Shown here in pieces: positions 42,001 through 55,715 of a stretch of 64,000 nucleotides of DNA; the stretch's first letter is position 1, and every line of letters begins with the position of its first letter. The notes below the pieces were generated by a model. It did not search any database. It saw nothing but the letters and a program-made list of their open reading frames with translations, and was not told where the DNA came from. This DNA comes from Rheum nobile (Eukaryota > Streptophyta > Magnoliopsida > Caryophyllales > Polygonaceae). The DNA lies in NCBI GenBank assembly GCA_027886185.1, contig WOAB01000093.1:6448001-6512000 (forward strand), given 5' to 3'. The position numbers and the translations under genes are program-made.

Positions 42001-44490
42001 TCCTCTACAAGGAGCTTTTATTGCTAATAGAGCTATTCAAGACAATATATTAATAGCGCATGAAATTTTCTATTCCTTCAAAGGAAAACAAGGAAAGGAA
42101 GGCTTCATAGCCATCAAACTAGATATGGAAAAAGCTTATGATAGAATCGAATGGATCTTCATTCTTAAAACAATGGAAAAATTCGGTTTTCATCAGAAGT
42201 TTATAAACTGGATCAAAGAATGCATAACAACTGTTTCCTTCTCGGTCTTAGTTAATAAGGGACCGACGGAAATTTTCTTACCAACAAGAGGACTTCGCCA
42301 AGGAGATCCCCTCTCTCCTTTCCTTTTTATTCTAGGATATGAAATGTTGGCTCGAAAACTTCAACAAGCTTCAAACAGACCTCGAAAACCTATCGGAGAC
42401 CAAATTTGCAGACAAGGAACCCGAATTCCTTTTTTGGCATTCGCGGATGATATCATAATCTTCTCAAAAGCGAAAACAGAAAATTGCAAGGAAATCAAGG
42501 ATATTATTGATGAATATTGCAAAATCTCAGGACAAAAAGTAAACTTTCATAAGTCAGCTTTTCAAGTTACTAAGAAAGTTTCAAATAAAAAAAAAACAAA
42601 CGATCCAGGGAATTTTTACAATAACAAACATGACGTCACTTGAAAAATACCTGGGGTGTCCTATAATAAATGGTAGAGTTAACTCAAATACCTTTTCGGA
42701 CCTATTAACAAGCACACAAAAACAGATGACTAAATGGAAAGCAAACTCGTTATCCCAAGCAGGACGAACAACTTTGATAAAAGCAAATCTGGCCTCTAGA
42801 CCAAATCACCTAATGCAGAGCTTTATGTTGCCTACAAACACACATAATGAACTTGACAAACTTAATAGAATTTTTTTCTAGAACAAAGACCACAATTATA
42901 AACCTCTCATAGGCTGGGAAAAAAATCTGCAAACCGACACAACAAGGAGGACTTGGGCTTCGGAAGTCTCAAGACATGAACAAAGCACTACAATTCAAAT
43001 TACTTTGGAAAATCCTGGCAGAACCTAACACTTGTTGGGTTAAGATCATTACTGAAAAATACCTAAAAACACAACACCTTCTGCACTATAAAAAATAGGG
43101 ATTTGCTCTTGGCAATGGACCAAAATGATTGAAATCCTTGATGATTTTAGAAAGGGACTCGTTTGGCAGGTCGGAAACGGGAGACCAATTAAATTTTGGA
43201 CGGATAATTGGCTATCAAAATGCCCCTTAAACAAAAGCATAAATACACAACAAATCCAGAATATAGATGTCCTGGTCGCGGATTTTATTTTACCAGATAA
43301 GACATGGAACAAAGCAAAAATTGAACAACATGTACCGATTGATCTAGCTAGAAAAATCACTTCTATTCCTATCCCTTTTAATAACATTGAGGACATGATG
43401 TACTGGAAAGCTAGTAAAAACGGATGGTTCTCAACCAAGTCTGCCATGAACATGATTAATGAAAATAAACAATATGCAGCCCATGATTCGTCTTGAATAT
43501 GGAAATTGGATACCTACCCAAAGGTAAATAATTTTCTTTGGAAAATCATGAAAAATGGTCTCCCAACAAAAGCAAGACTAGCTGAAAAATGAGTCTCACT
43601 AAGGCTTGGTTGTATCCGATGTAGCGCTCCAACTGAAGATACTAACCACATCTTATTCCTGTGCACACATACCTTGAAAATAATTGGAAAAATAGATCCC
43701 CATACTCTTGGGATGATCAAATCAATAAACATTGGGAACAAAAAGACTTATGAATTGATGGAGGAAATCCGACAAAAGACAGATAAAACACAATTCCTTG
43801 AACTACTGACTTCCTGGTGGGGAATCTGGCTCTACAGAAACCAACAAAGCTTTGGAATTATAAACAACGACATGGACCCTATCAAGGACATACCTACTTA
43901 TATCAAAAACCAAATCAATATTTGAAAACAAACAAAGAAATGGAACCCTGACTGCTTGGAAACAAAACAACAAAAAATAAGAATAATAATAGATACAATA
44001 AGAGGCGCCAAAAGAAAAAATGGAAAAAACCACCAGATAACATTATAAAAATCAATACGGATGGATCAACTAAGTATAATGGAGAATCTAGCTTTGGTTA
44101 TATTCTCGGGAATAGCAAATGAGACCCCCTATTTATTTTTGGTGATAAATGTGGTTTATCAACCCCATTAAAAACATAAACAATTGCGTTCAGGAATGCT
44201 TTGCTTAAAGCGCACGAATTAGGCTTTAACAACATCCAAATTGATTGTGATAACCTTACAATTGTTAACGTTCTGAACAAAATCTGACACTGTCCTTGGG
44301 AGATCGAAATCTTAATTTCTGATATCGTTTGTGTTTTACAACTGTTTTCTTCAGTGCAGATTTTCCACGTCTTCCGAGATACTAACGTTGTTGCTGACCA
44401 CATTGCGAAGCTGGCCCAGCGAAGTCTTTCAGAAGATTTTAGAGATAATCTAGAACTTGTAGTTCTCATCCGAAAGGATACTATAGACTG
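39079..44490 (+). pseudogene. LINE ORF2 with hydrophobic N-terminal extension; dead endonuclease
   Basis: An open frame of 599 codons runs 39079-40878. The first roughly 450 residues are hydrophobic and Leu/Phe/Tyr/Cys-rich with no domain I recognise. Then comes an endonuclease starting MKITTWNCRGIGKK (40436) with the FETRTNK and LTYAPPNE motifs. The GDFN block is deleted around 40850 and the SDH motif reads SSHHCPI, so the nuclease is inactive. RT follows (LDMEKAYDRIEW, GLRQGDPLSPFLFI, FADDIIIFSKA at about 41984-42643), then more palm/thumb, zf-RVT (about 43500-43680) and RNase H-like (INTDGSTKYNGES, about 44050-44480), in several frames. Confidence 0.8.
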
Positions 44491-44549
44491 AGAAACCGAC
44501 ATTTCTGTGGTTTCTGGTCTAATTCTTACTTAATCAAAAAAAAAAAAAA

Positions 44550-45149
44550 TTGTCTATCAAAAAAAAATTGAAAATGTTGAGGAATATGGCATTTTATGGA
44601 CATTCTTGTCATTAAAAAAATTGGCTTTAGCTTTCTTTAAAATGTAAAAAATAGGAAAAATAATTTCAGCCAAATAATTTTAGTTGATTAAACTAGTTAA
44701 TTAAAAAATCAAAAACCTAAAATCTATGCCTTATGTACACATCTTTTGACGGGTGAGTGAATATGGTTTTCTATCAACCTTTTCACTATCTTGGTCAAGA
44801 AAAGTTACACATAAGTTAATTTTCACCTCTAATTTTTTCTTGTTCCTCCGTAATTACAAGCTGACAACGTTCCTTGGTTGAAACCGAAAATCTTCCAGAA
44901 GGTTTCACCTTTCATCCTCTGTTCAATTGAAGCATCCATGGGTAAGTAACTTCACCTGACAACGTCTTTAGTTCTTCTTGATAATCGTAGTAGAGGTTTT
45001 AGGGTCCCACCTCTGTTTTTCCGATCCATGGCTAAGTTGTTCTGCCTCTGATATTCGTAACTTCACCATCCTCTCATATTCTGCCTCTGATATTTGTAAC
45101 GAAATCCCTCTGATATTTATGTGTTTTTTTTTATTGTAGGTCGAACGTC
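44550..45149. other. Sequence between the LINE and the MULE
   Basis: AT-rich. It includes the A-rich end of the LINE and, from about 44880, text that looks like a leader of the MULE transposase. I could not find a terminal inverted repeat. No gene. Confidence 0.4.
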
Positions 45150-45950
45150 TTTCTACGTAAATGTGATAAGCAATGGGGATTGAAAACTCATTGGGAAAAA
45201 TTGGTCTTATGAAGGTGATAGGACAACAAGAGCAATGCTTAATATGAAGGTATCGACTTTAATACACTACATAGAAAAATCTGCAAAGAAGAACCCCTTT
45301 GATCATAAAAGGTACTCACTCCAAATTAAATATGTTTCACCAAGGATACTTAACCTTCCTCCTATCCTTATAAACGACCATGATGATCGGGAAGCCTACA
45401 AGTGTCTGAATATGAGAGCAAAGGAAGCACAAGTTGTATACCAACCTGTTAATGAAAGAAATGAAGAAAAGAGTTGTTCAACAAGTGACACAAACGTTTT
45501 CCATTGATGGAGGTGATCATGAGACTGCCATTAATCCAACCGTGCCACCAATAACGCAGAACGAAGACAATAAGGACTATATCGGGTCATTCATCAAGAA
45601 AGTCAGAGTTTAAAACAACAACAATAGGAACATAGATGAAATCATTAATGTTGACATCGAAGCAGAGTTGTTCATTGTTTTCAGGCCAAATAAAGAGGAA
45701 GTCAGGTCAAATGAAGACGAAGTCAGGTCCAATAACAAGAAAAAGAGAAACATTTCACCGCCAGACATTATAGCACTAAGCAACGATGATGCGGACATTA
45801 ATGGCATTGAAGTTACTTAATATAGGAACAAAGGAAATGAGCAAATGGAAGAGGTTGATGAAGATCAAGGATCGAGAATGACGCGGTGCAAGGAAAGGCT
45901 CAAAAGGTCTCCGTGGAAGCGTCAACCCAAGGCCAAAAAATAGGCATGAC
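45150..45950 (+). pseudogene. MULE (Mutator-like) transposase N-terminal part
   Basis: Reads GKNWSYEGDRTTRAMLNMKVS and LQIKYVSPRILNLPP near 45195-45370, resembling the N-terminal domain of plant MuDR-type transposases. A charged region with EVRSNEDEVRSNNKKKRN and SPPDIIALSNDDADING follows. Stops and frame changes are present. The catalytic domain is not contiguous; it lies in the repeat array to the right. Confidence 0.6.
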
Positions 45951-46822
45951 TTCAACCGGCTCGTTATACTTCACCTGAACTCGGAATTGGATGTTTCCGG
46001 CGACAGTAGTTAGATGGTGAAGTCTAGTTTCTGTCCTCCAAATTTTAGAATTTTCCGAGTGGTGAAGCAAAAGATATGGTATTTTTACTGAGGGGTCGCT
46101 GGAAGTTCCGAGAAGGAATTCAACGAAATGGTTGTTGTGGATGTGGGTGACCGAATGGTGAATGAAGATGGACGTTGTTCGTGATGGATAGGTATCTTCC
46201 TAAGCCAAGATATGACACACTAGACCAAGGAAGACAAGGCAATGAATTTGAGATTTGACTCACTCAAACACAATTACCGAACAATTGATGTAACACACAA
46301 TCGCAATCAATTGATATAACTCACAATTGAAGAAGGAAGAGAGCACAATGGTGCAAACTAATTCTGCATTTTCATTTAGTCTTGGACGTGCCTTACAATG
46401 AAACAACCTAGTCTTTAAATAGGCTGCAAAGAAAAATAAAGAAAAGCTTAAAAATAAACCAATAACACTTACCCACTAATACAAAGCACTAGTGAGCATT
46501 TTAGGGAATTAAAACTAACCACTAACTCTAAACACTCACCCACTAACACAAGGCACTAGTGAGCATTTTCGGAAATTAAAATTAACCACTAAAATGTCTT
46601 AAATTCATTAATAATAGGATTAAAATAAATGGCCCTAAAATGGCCAGCCTTCTGCTGAACTGTCGTAAAGACAACAGTTTCTGGGTTTCTTTGCCGGGAA
46701 TTTGAGGAAGACCTTAACATGATAGTTGTAGATATTTTCCTTAGCAATGACTACTCATGGGCCTCCATTGGACGTTCGTAGCTCCGGATATGGCCAGAAT
46801 ACTGAGTAGGTGTCGACGCGAC
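45951..46822. other. Unassigned sequence before the MULE array
   Basis: No recognised domain. It contains a short direct repeat near 46477-46590 ('cccactaa.acaa.gcactagtgagcatttt' twice). It may be an insertion separating the transposase N-terminus from the array. Confidence 0.4.
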
Positions 46823-48437
46823 AGGAAGTTAGACTCCATTTTAGAAAAGTCAGGTTGTATTTCCATTTGTCAGGTCAAATGGACATATGACTCCAATTGC
46901 AAGAGTCAAAACCATTTGTGTTTGTCAGGTTAGAAAGTTAACTATAATGTTTGGTAAATATAGGTAATCTCAGTAGATGACACTCACTTGAGTACAAGGT
47001 ACAAGGGTATACTTCTCCCAATGACTACTCAAGGTGGAAATGGATAAATTTTTCCACTGGCTTTGCACTTTTTAATAGTGAGAACGATGATGTGTGGTCA
47101 TTTTTCTTTAGTGAATTTAAGGTTGTTGTTAAAGATGAGCCAATTTTTTTTTTGTGTCTGACCAACATGCTAGCATTGGCAAGGCTCTAAGAAAATACGG
47201 TAAGGGAGACCTCTTTGGCCAAGCATGGATTCTGCATATATCAAATTTATCAAAACATCAAGAGAAAATACGGTAAGGGAGACCTCTTTGGCCTTTTCAA
47301 AAAAGTTGTAAAGGCTTACACGGTGGCCGAGTTCAATCATTAGTTGGTCAACTTACCACTTCATCTGCAAGGGTTGGTCAATATCTTCAAGATGCCGGAG
47401 TTAAAAACTGGGCGAGGGCACATTTCCATGGGAACAGATTCAACATCATGATGACCAACAATGCTGAATGTCTGAATGGTCTTTGGAAAACTCAACTCCA
47501 GTGACATGTTCTTGCATTGTTTGATGCGATTGTGGAGACAATGGCTACATGGTTTTGTGAATGAAGGAAAATAACTCAAAAATAGGACCAAATTTTGTCA
47601 ACCTCTGTTCACAGGATGGTAGAATTCAATTATCTGAACTCAACTACCATGAATGTGTGAAGGCTTAGCGAGTTTGAAGCAGAGTTTATGCATGGAAACT
47701 CACAAATTTGTTGTTAACCTATATGTTAGGACGTGTGATTGCAAAATGTTCCAAATTGATAAAGTTTCACGCGCTCATGCAATAGCAGTTGCAGCTGATA
47801 GATGGGTCCCACTCATTGATTTGGTCCATCCCATGTTCAAGAATGACTTAGAGAGAGAGGTTTACAAGGAAACTATGCATCTTGCCCCCCCCCCCTCCAA
47901 GACCGATGGTCAATTCCAAAATCTGTGGTATCCACCAAATGTGTAGCACCACTGGTAAGGCATCCTGTGGGAAGACCTCGTATTAACAGATTCCGTGCGT
48001 CGTGGGAGACATATTTGGTAGATACCACAAATTCTGGAATTGTTCTCCATACATAAATTCCGTTATGTCAGGTTTTTAAACGATCGTAGAGGGCTTCGTG
48101 GTTCAGAGATACAAGATTTCATGAGGGAGAGTGGAATAAAGACAAGCTACTACAAGGCTAATCGAGCGCGGCTGCAAGCCTAGGATATGGCACATGGTAC
48201 ATCGGAGCAAAGCTATACTTGCTTGTATTCTTACATGTACATGTTACATCAATCAAATCCAGGATCGTACACACGAAGAGTAAGAGACTCTAACCAGTGA
48301 TTCAAGTATGTTTTCTAGGCGTTGGGTGCATGAATGGCAGCGCTACATCTGAAAAAGGTCAGACTCTATTTTTAAAAAGGCAGGTCGTATTTCAATTTGT
48401 CAAGTCAACTGGATATATGACTGCAATTGAAAAAGTC
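46823..48437 (+). pseudogene. MULE transposase repeat, unit 1 (1615 bp)
   Basis: Starts with 'aggaagttagactcc' text. It contains the transposase segment PLAFALFNSENDDAW (in shifted frames), a damaged SDQHAS region, LFGLFKK, AYTVAEF and WARAHFHGNRFNIM. The SWIM zinc finger follows (RTCDCKMFQIDKVSRAHA), with cysteine and histidine ligands retained, then GRPRINRFRASWE. The 3' part (about 48020-48330) encodes MRESGIKTSYYKANRARLQA and YMYMLHQSNPG, which is the N-terminal side of the next transposase copy. The C run before KTDGQFQNLW has 11 C. A 40-bp internal copy lies at about 47188-47222. Confidence 0.8.
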
Positions 48438-50032
48438 AGGAAGTTAGACTCCATTTTAGAAAAGTCAGGTTGTATTTCCATTTGTCAGGTCAAATGGACA
48501 TATGACTCCAATTGCAAGAGTCAAAACCATTTGTGTTTGTCAGGTTAGAAAGTTAACTATAATGTTTGGTAAATATAGGTAATCTCAGTAGATGACACTC
48601 ACTTGAGTACAAGGTACAAGGGTATACTTCTCCCAATGACTACTCAAGGTGGAAATGGATAAATTTTTCCACTGGCTTTGCACTTTTTAATAGTGAGAAC
48701 GATGATGCGTGGTCATTTTTCTTTAGTGAATTTAAGGTTGTTGTTAAAGATGAGCCAAATTTTTTTTTGTGTCTGACCAACATGCTAGCATTGGCAAGGC
48801 TCTAAGAAATAACTATTTCTTGGCCAAGCATGGATTCTGCATAAATCAAATTTATCAAAACATCAAGAGAAAATACGGTAAGGGAGACCTCTTTGGCCTT
48901 TTCAAAAATGCTGTAAAGGCTTACACGGTGGCCGAGTTCAATCATCAGTTGGTCAACTTACCACTTCATCTGCAAGGGTTGGTCAATATCTTCAAGATGC
49001 CGGAGTTAAAAACTGGGCGAGGGCACATTTCCATGGGAACAGATTCAACATCATGACGACCAACAATGTTGAATGTCTGAATGGTCTTTCCAGTGGCATG
49101 TTCTTGCATTGTTTGATGCGATTGTGGAGACAATGGCTACATGGTTTTGTGAATGAAGGAAAATAACTCAAAAATAGGACCAAATTTTGTCACCCTCTGT
49201 TCACAGGATGGTAGAATTCAATTATTTGAACTCAACTACCATGAATGTGCGAAGGCTTAGCGAGTTTGAAGCAGAGTTTATGCATGCAAACTCACAAAAT
49301 TGTTGTTAACCTATATGTTAGGACGTGTGATTGCAAAATGTTCCAAATTGATAAATGTTTCACGCGCTCATGCAATAGCAGTTACAGCTGATAAATGGGT
49401 CCCACTCACTGATTTGGTCCATCCTATGTTCAAGAATGACTTAGAGAGAGAGGTTTACAAGGAAACTATGCATCTCCCCCCCCCCCCCCCCAAGACCGAT
49501 GGTCAATTCCAAAATCTGTGGTATCCACCAAATGTGTAGCACCACTGGTAAGGCATCCTGTGGGAAGACCTCATATTAACTGATTTTGTGCGTCGTGGGA
49601 GACATATTTGGTGGATACCACAAATTCTGGAATTGTTCTCCATACATAAATTCTGTTATGTCAGGTTTTTAAACGATCGTAGAGGGCTTCGTGCTTTAGA
49701 GATACAAGATTTCATGAGGGAGAGTGGAATAAAGACAAGCTACTACAAGGCTAATCGAGCGCGGCTGCAAGCCTAGGATATGGCACATGGTACATCAGAG
49801 CAAAGCTATACTTGCATGTATTCTTACATGTACATGTTACATCAGTCAAATCCAGGATCGTACACACGAAGAGTAAGAGACTCTAACCAGTGATTCAAGT
49901 ATGTTTTCTGGGCGTTGGGTGTATGAATGGCAGCGCTACATCTGAAAAAGGTCAGACTCTATTTTTAAAAAGGCAGGTCGTATTTCAATTTGTCAAGTTA
50001 ACTGGATATATGACTCTGCAATTGCAAAAGTC
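48438..50032 (+). pseudogene. MULE transposase repeat, unit 2 (1595 bp)
   Basis: Same order as unit 1. SDQHASIGKALRNNYFLAKHGFCINQIYQNIKRKYGKG is intact in frame. It shares with unit 3 a 13-bp deletion ('ggtctttccagtg' in place of 'ggtctttggaaaactcaactccagtg'). The C run has 16 C. A one-base change breaks the SWIM frame. Confidence 0.8.
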
Positions 50033-51634
50033 AGGAAGTTAGACTCCATTTTAGAAAAGTCAGGTTGTATTTCCATTTTTCAGGTCAAATGGACATATGA
50101 CTCCAATTGCAAGAGTCAAAACCATTTGTGTTTGTCAGGTTAGAAAGTTAACTATAATATTTGGTAAATATAGGTAATCTCAGTAGATGACACTCACTTG
50201 AGTACAAGGTACAAGGGTATACTTCTCCCAATGACTACTCAAGGTGGAAATGGATAAAATTTTCCACTGGCTTTGCACTTTTTAATAGTGAGAACGATGA
50301 TGCGTGGTCATTTTTCTTTAGTGAATTTAAGGTTGTTGTTAAAGATGAGCCATTTTTTTTAGTGTCTGACCAACATGCTAGCATTGACAAGGCTCTAAGA
50401 AATAACTATTTCTTGGCCAAGCATGGATTCTGCATATATCAAATTTATCAAAACATCAAGAGAAAATACGGTAAGGGAGACCTCTTTGGCCTTTTCAAAA
50501 AAAGCTGCAAAGGCTTACACGGTGGCCGAGTTCAATCATCAGTTGGTCAACTTACCACTTCATCTGCAAGGGTTGGTCAATATCTTCAAGATGCCGGAGT
50601 TGAAAACTGGGCGAGGGCACATTTCCATGGGAACAGATTCAACATCATGACGACCAACAATGATGAATGTCTGAATGGTCTTTCCAGTGACATGATCTTG
50701 CATTGTTTGATGCGATTGTGGAGACAATGGCTACATGGTTTTGTGAATGAAGGAAAATAACTCAAAAATAGGACCAAATTTTGTCACCCTCTGTTCACAG
50801 GATGGTAGAATTCAATTATCTGAACTCAACTACCATGAATGTGTGAAGGCTTAGCGAGTTTGAAGCAGAGTTTATGCATGGAAACTCACAAATTTGTTGT
50901 TAACCTATATGTTAGGACATGTGATTGCAAAATGTTGCAAATTGATAAAGTTTCACGTGCTCATGCAATAGCAGTTGCAGCTGATAGATGGGTCCCACTC
51001 ACTGATTTGGTCCATCCCATGTTCAAGAATGACTTAGAGAGAGAGGTTTACAAGGAAACTATGCATCTTGCCCCCCCCCCCCCCCCCCCCTCCAAGACCG
51101 ATGGTCAATTCCAAAATCTGTGGTATCCATCATATGTGTAGCACCACTAGTAAGGCATCCTGTGGGAAGACCTCGTATTAACTGATTTCGTGCGTCGTGG
51201 GAGACATATTTGGTGGATACCACAAATTCTGGAATTGTTCTCCATACATAAATTATGTTATGTCAGGTTTTTAAACGATCGTAGAGGGCTTCGTGCTTCA
51301 AAGATACAAGATTTCATGAGGGAGAGTGGAATAAAGACAAGCTACTACAAGGCTAATCGAGCGCGGCTGCAAGCCTAGGATATGGCACATGGTACATCGG
51401 AGCAAAGCTATACTTGCATGTATTCTTACATGTACATGTTACATCAGTCAAATCCAGGATCATACACACGAAGAGTAAGAGACTCTAACCAGTGATTCAA
51501 GTATGTTTTCTGGGCATTGGGTGCATGAATGGCAGCGCTACATCTGAAAAAGGTCAGACTCTATTTTTAAAAAGGCATGTCGTATTTCAATTTGTCAAGT
51601 CAACTGGATATATGACTCTGCAATTGCAAAAGTC
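50033..51634 (+). pseudogene. MULE transposase repeat, unit 3 (1602 bp)
   Basis: SDQHASIDKALRNNYFLAKHGFC and WARAHFHGNRFNIMTTNNDECLNGL are readable. The SWIM finger is intact (RTCDCKMLQIDKVSRAHA in the alternative copy). The C run has 20 C. It shares the 13-bp deletion with unit 2. Confidence 0.8.
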
Positions 51635-52300
51635 AGGAAGTTAGACTCCATTTTAGAAAAGTCAGGTTGTATTTCCATTTGTCAGGTCAAATGGACATAT
51701 GACTCCAATTGCAAGAGTCAAAACCATTTGTGTTTGTCAGGTTAGAAAGTTAACTATAATGTTTGGTAAATATAGGTAATCTCAGTAGATGACACTCACT
51801 TGAGTACAAGGTACAAGGGTATACTTCTCCCAATGACTACTCAAGGTGGAAATGGATAAATTTTTCCACTGGCTTTGCACTTTTTAATAGTGAGAACGAT
51901 GATGCGTGGTCATTTTTCTTTAGTGAATTTAAGGTTGGTGTTAAAGATGAGCCAACTTTTTTTTTTGTGTCTGACCAACATGCTAGCATTGGCAAGGCTC
52001 TCAGAAATAACTAATTCTTGGCCAAGCATGGATTCTGCATAAATCAAATTTATCAAAACATCAAGAGAAAATACGGTAAGGGAGACCTCTTTGGCCTTTT
52101 CAAAAATGCTGCAAAGGCTTACACGGTGGCCGAGTTCAATCATCAGTTGGTCAACTTACCACTTCATCTGCAAGGGTTGGTCAATATCTTCAAGATGCCG
52201 GAGTTGAAAACTGGGCGAGGGCACATTTCCATGGGAATAGATTCAACATCATGACGACCAACAATGCTGAATGTCTGAATGGTCTTTGGAAAACTCAACT
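51635..52300 (+). pseudogene. MULE transposase repeat, unit 4, left part
   Basis: Reads to 'ggtctttggaaaactcaact', where the solo LTR is inserted; it resumes at 56624. It lacks the 13-bp deletion of units 2 and 3. CAACT at 52296-52300 is one TSD copy. Confidence 0.8.
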
Positions 52301-54360
52301 TGTAACACCCCCAAAATATCTCTTGAAAGTATTACTGCCGATGACCTCGGATATAACATCCCGAAGTCACCCCAGGCTTTTCCAAACGATATAAACCATC
52401 AAACCACGGTTATGATTCCAAAATCATAACTTTTACTTAAACCAAAGTCTCAGAATTTCAACAAAATTCCAAATACATTAAAATACATCATCAGAATTTC
52501 ATACAGCGGAAGTCTTTGAAATAACAACTGGGTCTTGATCGAAATGATCACCCACCAAGGATCCTTAACCTGGATAAAAACTCTTTAAAACACCGTTTGC
52601 CTTCATAGTCGTTCTAGCCTCTTTGGACCTGCAACTTACCTAATGTGCCGAAACGAACGGATGACACCAGCCAGCAAAGCAGATAACAAATGCGGTCGGT
52701 TAGTCTAAATGAATAGACTATGCAAGGGCACAAAGCAAAGACATTTACATTAATACACACAAATATTTAAAACAAGTTGGTGTATCGGTTCATAATTGAC
52801 CTCACCACTTAACGCGAATTCAGATTAGTAAGAGAACTTTACTCTGACCCAAGTCAAGACAAGTTCTCCTAACTGCACTACTCTCCCAAGAGTATACTAA
52901 AATATATGTATCACCGCTCTAGACTTAGCCACAACGGCACTTAACTTAAAATAGGAGAACACACATTTCTCATTTCCCTAAATGAGAAATCCCGAGCTCA
53001 CACATTACTTTCCACAAGTCCATTACTCATTCTCATCGAATTTGGCCCTTATGCCAAATTCTAACTTAAATCCCTTAAGATTCAGTAACAATCTCAATAT
53101 CTTATTCTTACGTTCCTCGAAACGTATCCCATGAGATATTACTCTTAATTTATTATGACATCATTATGAAAATGATTCATCTACTCTAAAGCTTATAACA
53201 CAAGCTCACTTATAAGAGATAACTCTTAATCTCTTAGAGCATTAACTCCACACATTTTATCCTTAATCACTTCATCATCTCACAACCTTATCTCTAAACT
53301 ACACATCATGTAATAATTCTTATCGAATCCTTATTACCTCAGGATCATCAACATATCCTATCCTTTAAACTGTGACCTTTCTATTTAAGTGGTCACCTTA
53401 TAACACAATCACTTTACAACTTAATCTTTCTCAAAGAGTTGCACCTTAAGCCTTATAGATGACATACTCACAAGATGTCCATCCTTAACAGTTCTCAAGA
53501 GTCATAACTCTTCATCCTCTGGAAATTTCACTTATCGAGTCCAACGACTCGTACTGTCTTTAAATGACTTATTTCTAACTTAAATCCTTATATTCCGCAT
53601 ACAATCTACTATCCATCCAGGACTTAATCGAATTATTCCTTATAATACTTCAAACGAATCTCAAATAGATCTCCCCAAAGGATACCTATGATTTCGTACA
53701 CTTGGCTTTCCCAAAAGCTTTAACCATTGGTCCTACATGGGTCATACTTTACTTATGATCCTGACCATCCTAACTCCGGATTCACAGTCTTACTCAAGAC
53801 CACAATAGGGAAAACGAGTTCCTAAAGAATCATTTCCTTCCTTAATTATTCATTCATAACACTTTACCCACGCTAATGCAGACAACCTGATTAAGAGCAG
53901 ATACAAAGCTTTAAATCTTAGGGTGACAATCATGTCAACCCAATTAGTACGACTACCAATGCTCATTAATTATGTGCGACAACGGCACTTATCTTATAAT
54001 ACTATAGTACAACCACCAAAGCTTATTAATTATATGCGACAACGGCACTTATCTTATTAATCTACAAAACCCACATCATGTTATGAGCTTTTACATGTAT
54101 ATATCGCCAACGGATCTTATACATCTAGAGTATGCGCTTCGCTTTGAGTGACGCACATCTAGTATATCATAGAATTACAGTATCGTATTCGAGCGACTAA
54201 AAGTAAAGACGAGCTTTCCTAGCTGCACTAGCGCCTAGCTGCACTACTCGCCCAAGGTATATTAATTATGTGCGACATGGCACTTATCTTATGATATTCT
54301 CAAACGCGCATCACGTTATAAGTTTTTAATGTATACACCGTCAATGGTACGATACATCTT

Positions 54361-54680
54361 GATATGCGTTTCGTCGAGAGTGACGCATACCGGAGTTTGG
54401 GTATGCGTTTCGCCTTGAGTGACGCACCCCGGAGGATTAGGTATGCGTTTCGCCGTGAGTGACGCAACCCGGAGTATTAGGTATGCGTTTCGCCTTGAGT
54501 GACACAACCCGGAGTATTAGGTATGCGTTTCGCCTTGAGTGACGCAATCCGGAGTATTAGGTATGTGTTTCGCCTTGAGTGACGCAACCCAGAGTATTAG
54601 GTATGCATTTTGCCTTGAGTGATGCAACCCGAAGTATTAGGTATGCGTTTCGCCTTGAGTGACGCAACCCGGAGTATTAG
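54361..54680 (+). repeat. 40-bp tandem repeat, eight copies
   Basis: Unit 'gtatgcgtttcgccttgagt' plus 'gacgcaacccggagtattag', in exact 40-bp register through 54680. Copies differ by a few substitutions, mostly at CpG sites. A degenerate copy lies upstream near 54132. A 'ggtctagccacctctctac' doublet follows at 54685-54740. Confidence 0.95.
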
Positions 54681-54908
54681 GTGGAGTCTAGCCACCTCTC
54701 TACTAGGTATTAGGTGGGGTCTAGCCACCTCTCTACCATGTTATAAAGAAACGACTGGACCTTGACGAGTCCAACGTTCCTAACTACTAGTGCTAACTAA
54801 ACAGTTCACGCACAACCATATTATAACTACTAGTGCTAACTAAACAGTTCAACACAGTAATAATTCACATCAAAGTCATTCCGGCAATCAATTTAAACAC
54901 ATATATAA

Positions 54909-55173
54909 TAGGAACGACAAATCCTTACTTGGATTAGAATTCCTACAAACATTAACTTATTAAGGAACAACAAATCCTTACTTGGATTAGAGTTCCTACA
55001 AACATTAACTTATTAAGGAACAACAAATCCTTACTTGGATTAGAGTTCCTACAAACATTAATTTATTAAGGAACAACAAATCCTTACTTGGATTAGAGTT
55101 CCTACAAACATTAACTTATTAAGGAACAACAAATCCTTACTTGGATTAGAGTTCCTACAAACACACACGTGTT
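54909..55173 (+). repeat. 53-bp tandem repeat, five copies
   Basis: Unit beginning 'aaggaacaacaaatccttac' with copies starting at 54909 (variant), 54962, 55015, 55068 and 55121. Nearly identical copies indicate recent expansion inside the LTR. Confidence 0.92.
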
Positions 55174-55715
55174 TAAGCATTAAGCTAACATTAAATTCAC
55201 AACAATACCCTTACAGTAATTAACACACAACACTCGTGCTAACTAATCAGTTCAGCACAGTAATAATCCTTATTAAAGCCTTCCAGGCAATTATCATACA
55301 CATATATTTATAATAGCGTGGATCTAGCAGATACACCACCTATTAAAACATCACCCTTTTTAATTATGATATTAATGAATTTAGTTCCCAAACAATAACA
55401 CCAGTTATTCATCCCAATTTAATTAACAATTAAATAATTGATAATTAATGAAACATGAAATGATTTAAGCAAGAGCGAACCGCCACTTGCCTGAGTCTGC
55501 AGAGTTTAAATGAAGTCTAACGACGGGATCCTGGGCTCGACACAGGGACAGATCTGGAGCACAGATTCCTTCGGATCGACCCACAAAGAAACCCTAAGTT
55601 AGATTCGACAAACAACAATACAGATCTAAGAAAGAACGAAAGGAATTGAAGGAAACGAGACCCGAACGAAGGCCTCAGAAGTCAAGACAACAACCGGCCA
55701 ACAACCCTCTCACGC

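Larger units (their letters stand above)
36790..44549 (+). mobile_element. L1-type LINE, full-length-like but decayed
   Basis: Plus-strand order: 5' leader (from about 36790), ORF1 with DUF4283 and CCHC knuckle, ORF2 with endonuclease, RT, zf-RVT and RNase H-like domains, then an A tract (44536-44548) followed by a second A-rich run. Many stops and frameshifts. I did not find a convincing TSD, so the 5' edge is approximate. The T-rich leader (37180-37560) lacks a recognisable domain. Confidence 0.85.

Noticed and set aside
45610..45807. Minus-strand Ser/Leu-rich frame
   Set aside because: Antisense of the charged region of the MULE transposase.
54361..54680. Possible CRISPR-like array (regular 40-bp repeats)
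   Set aside because: Repeats are directly adjacent with no unique spacers, and the context is a plant LTR. It is a minisatellite.
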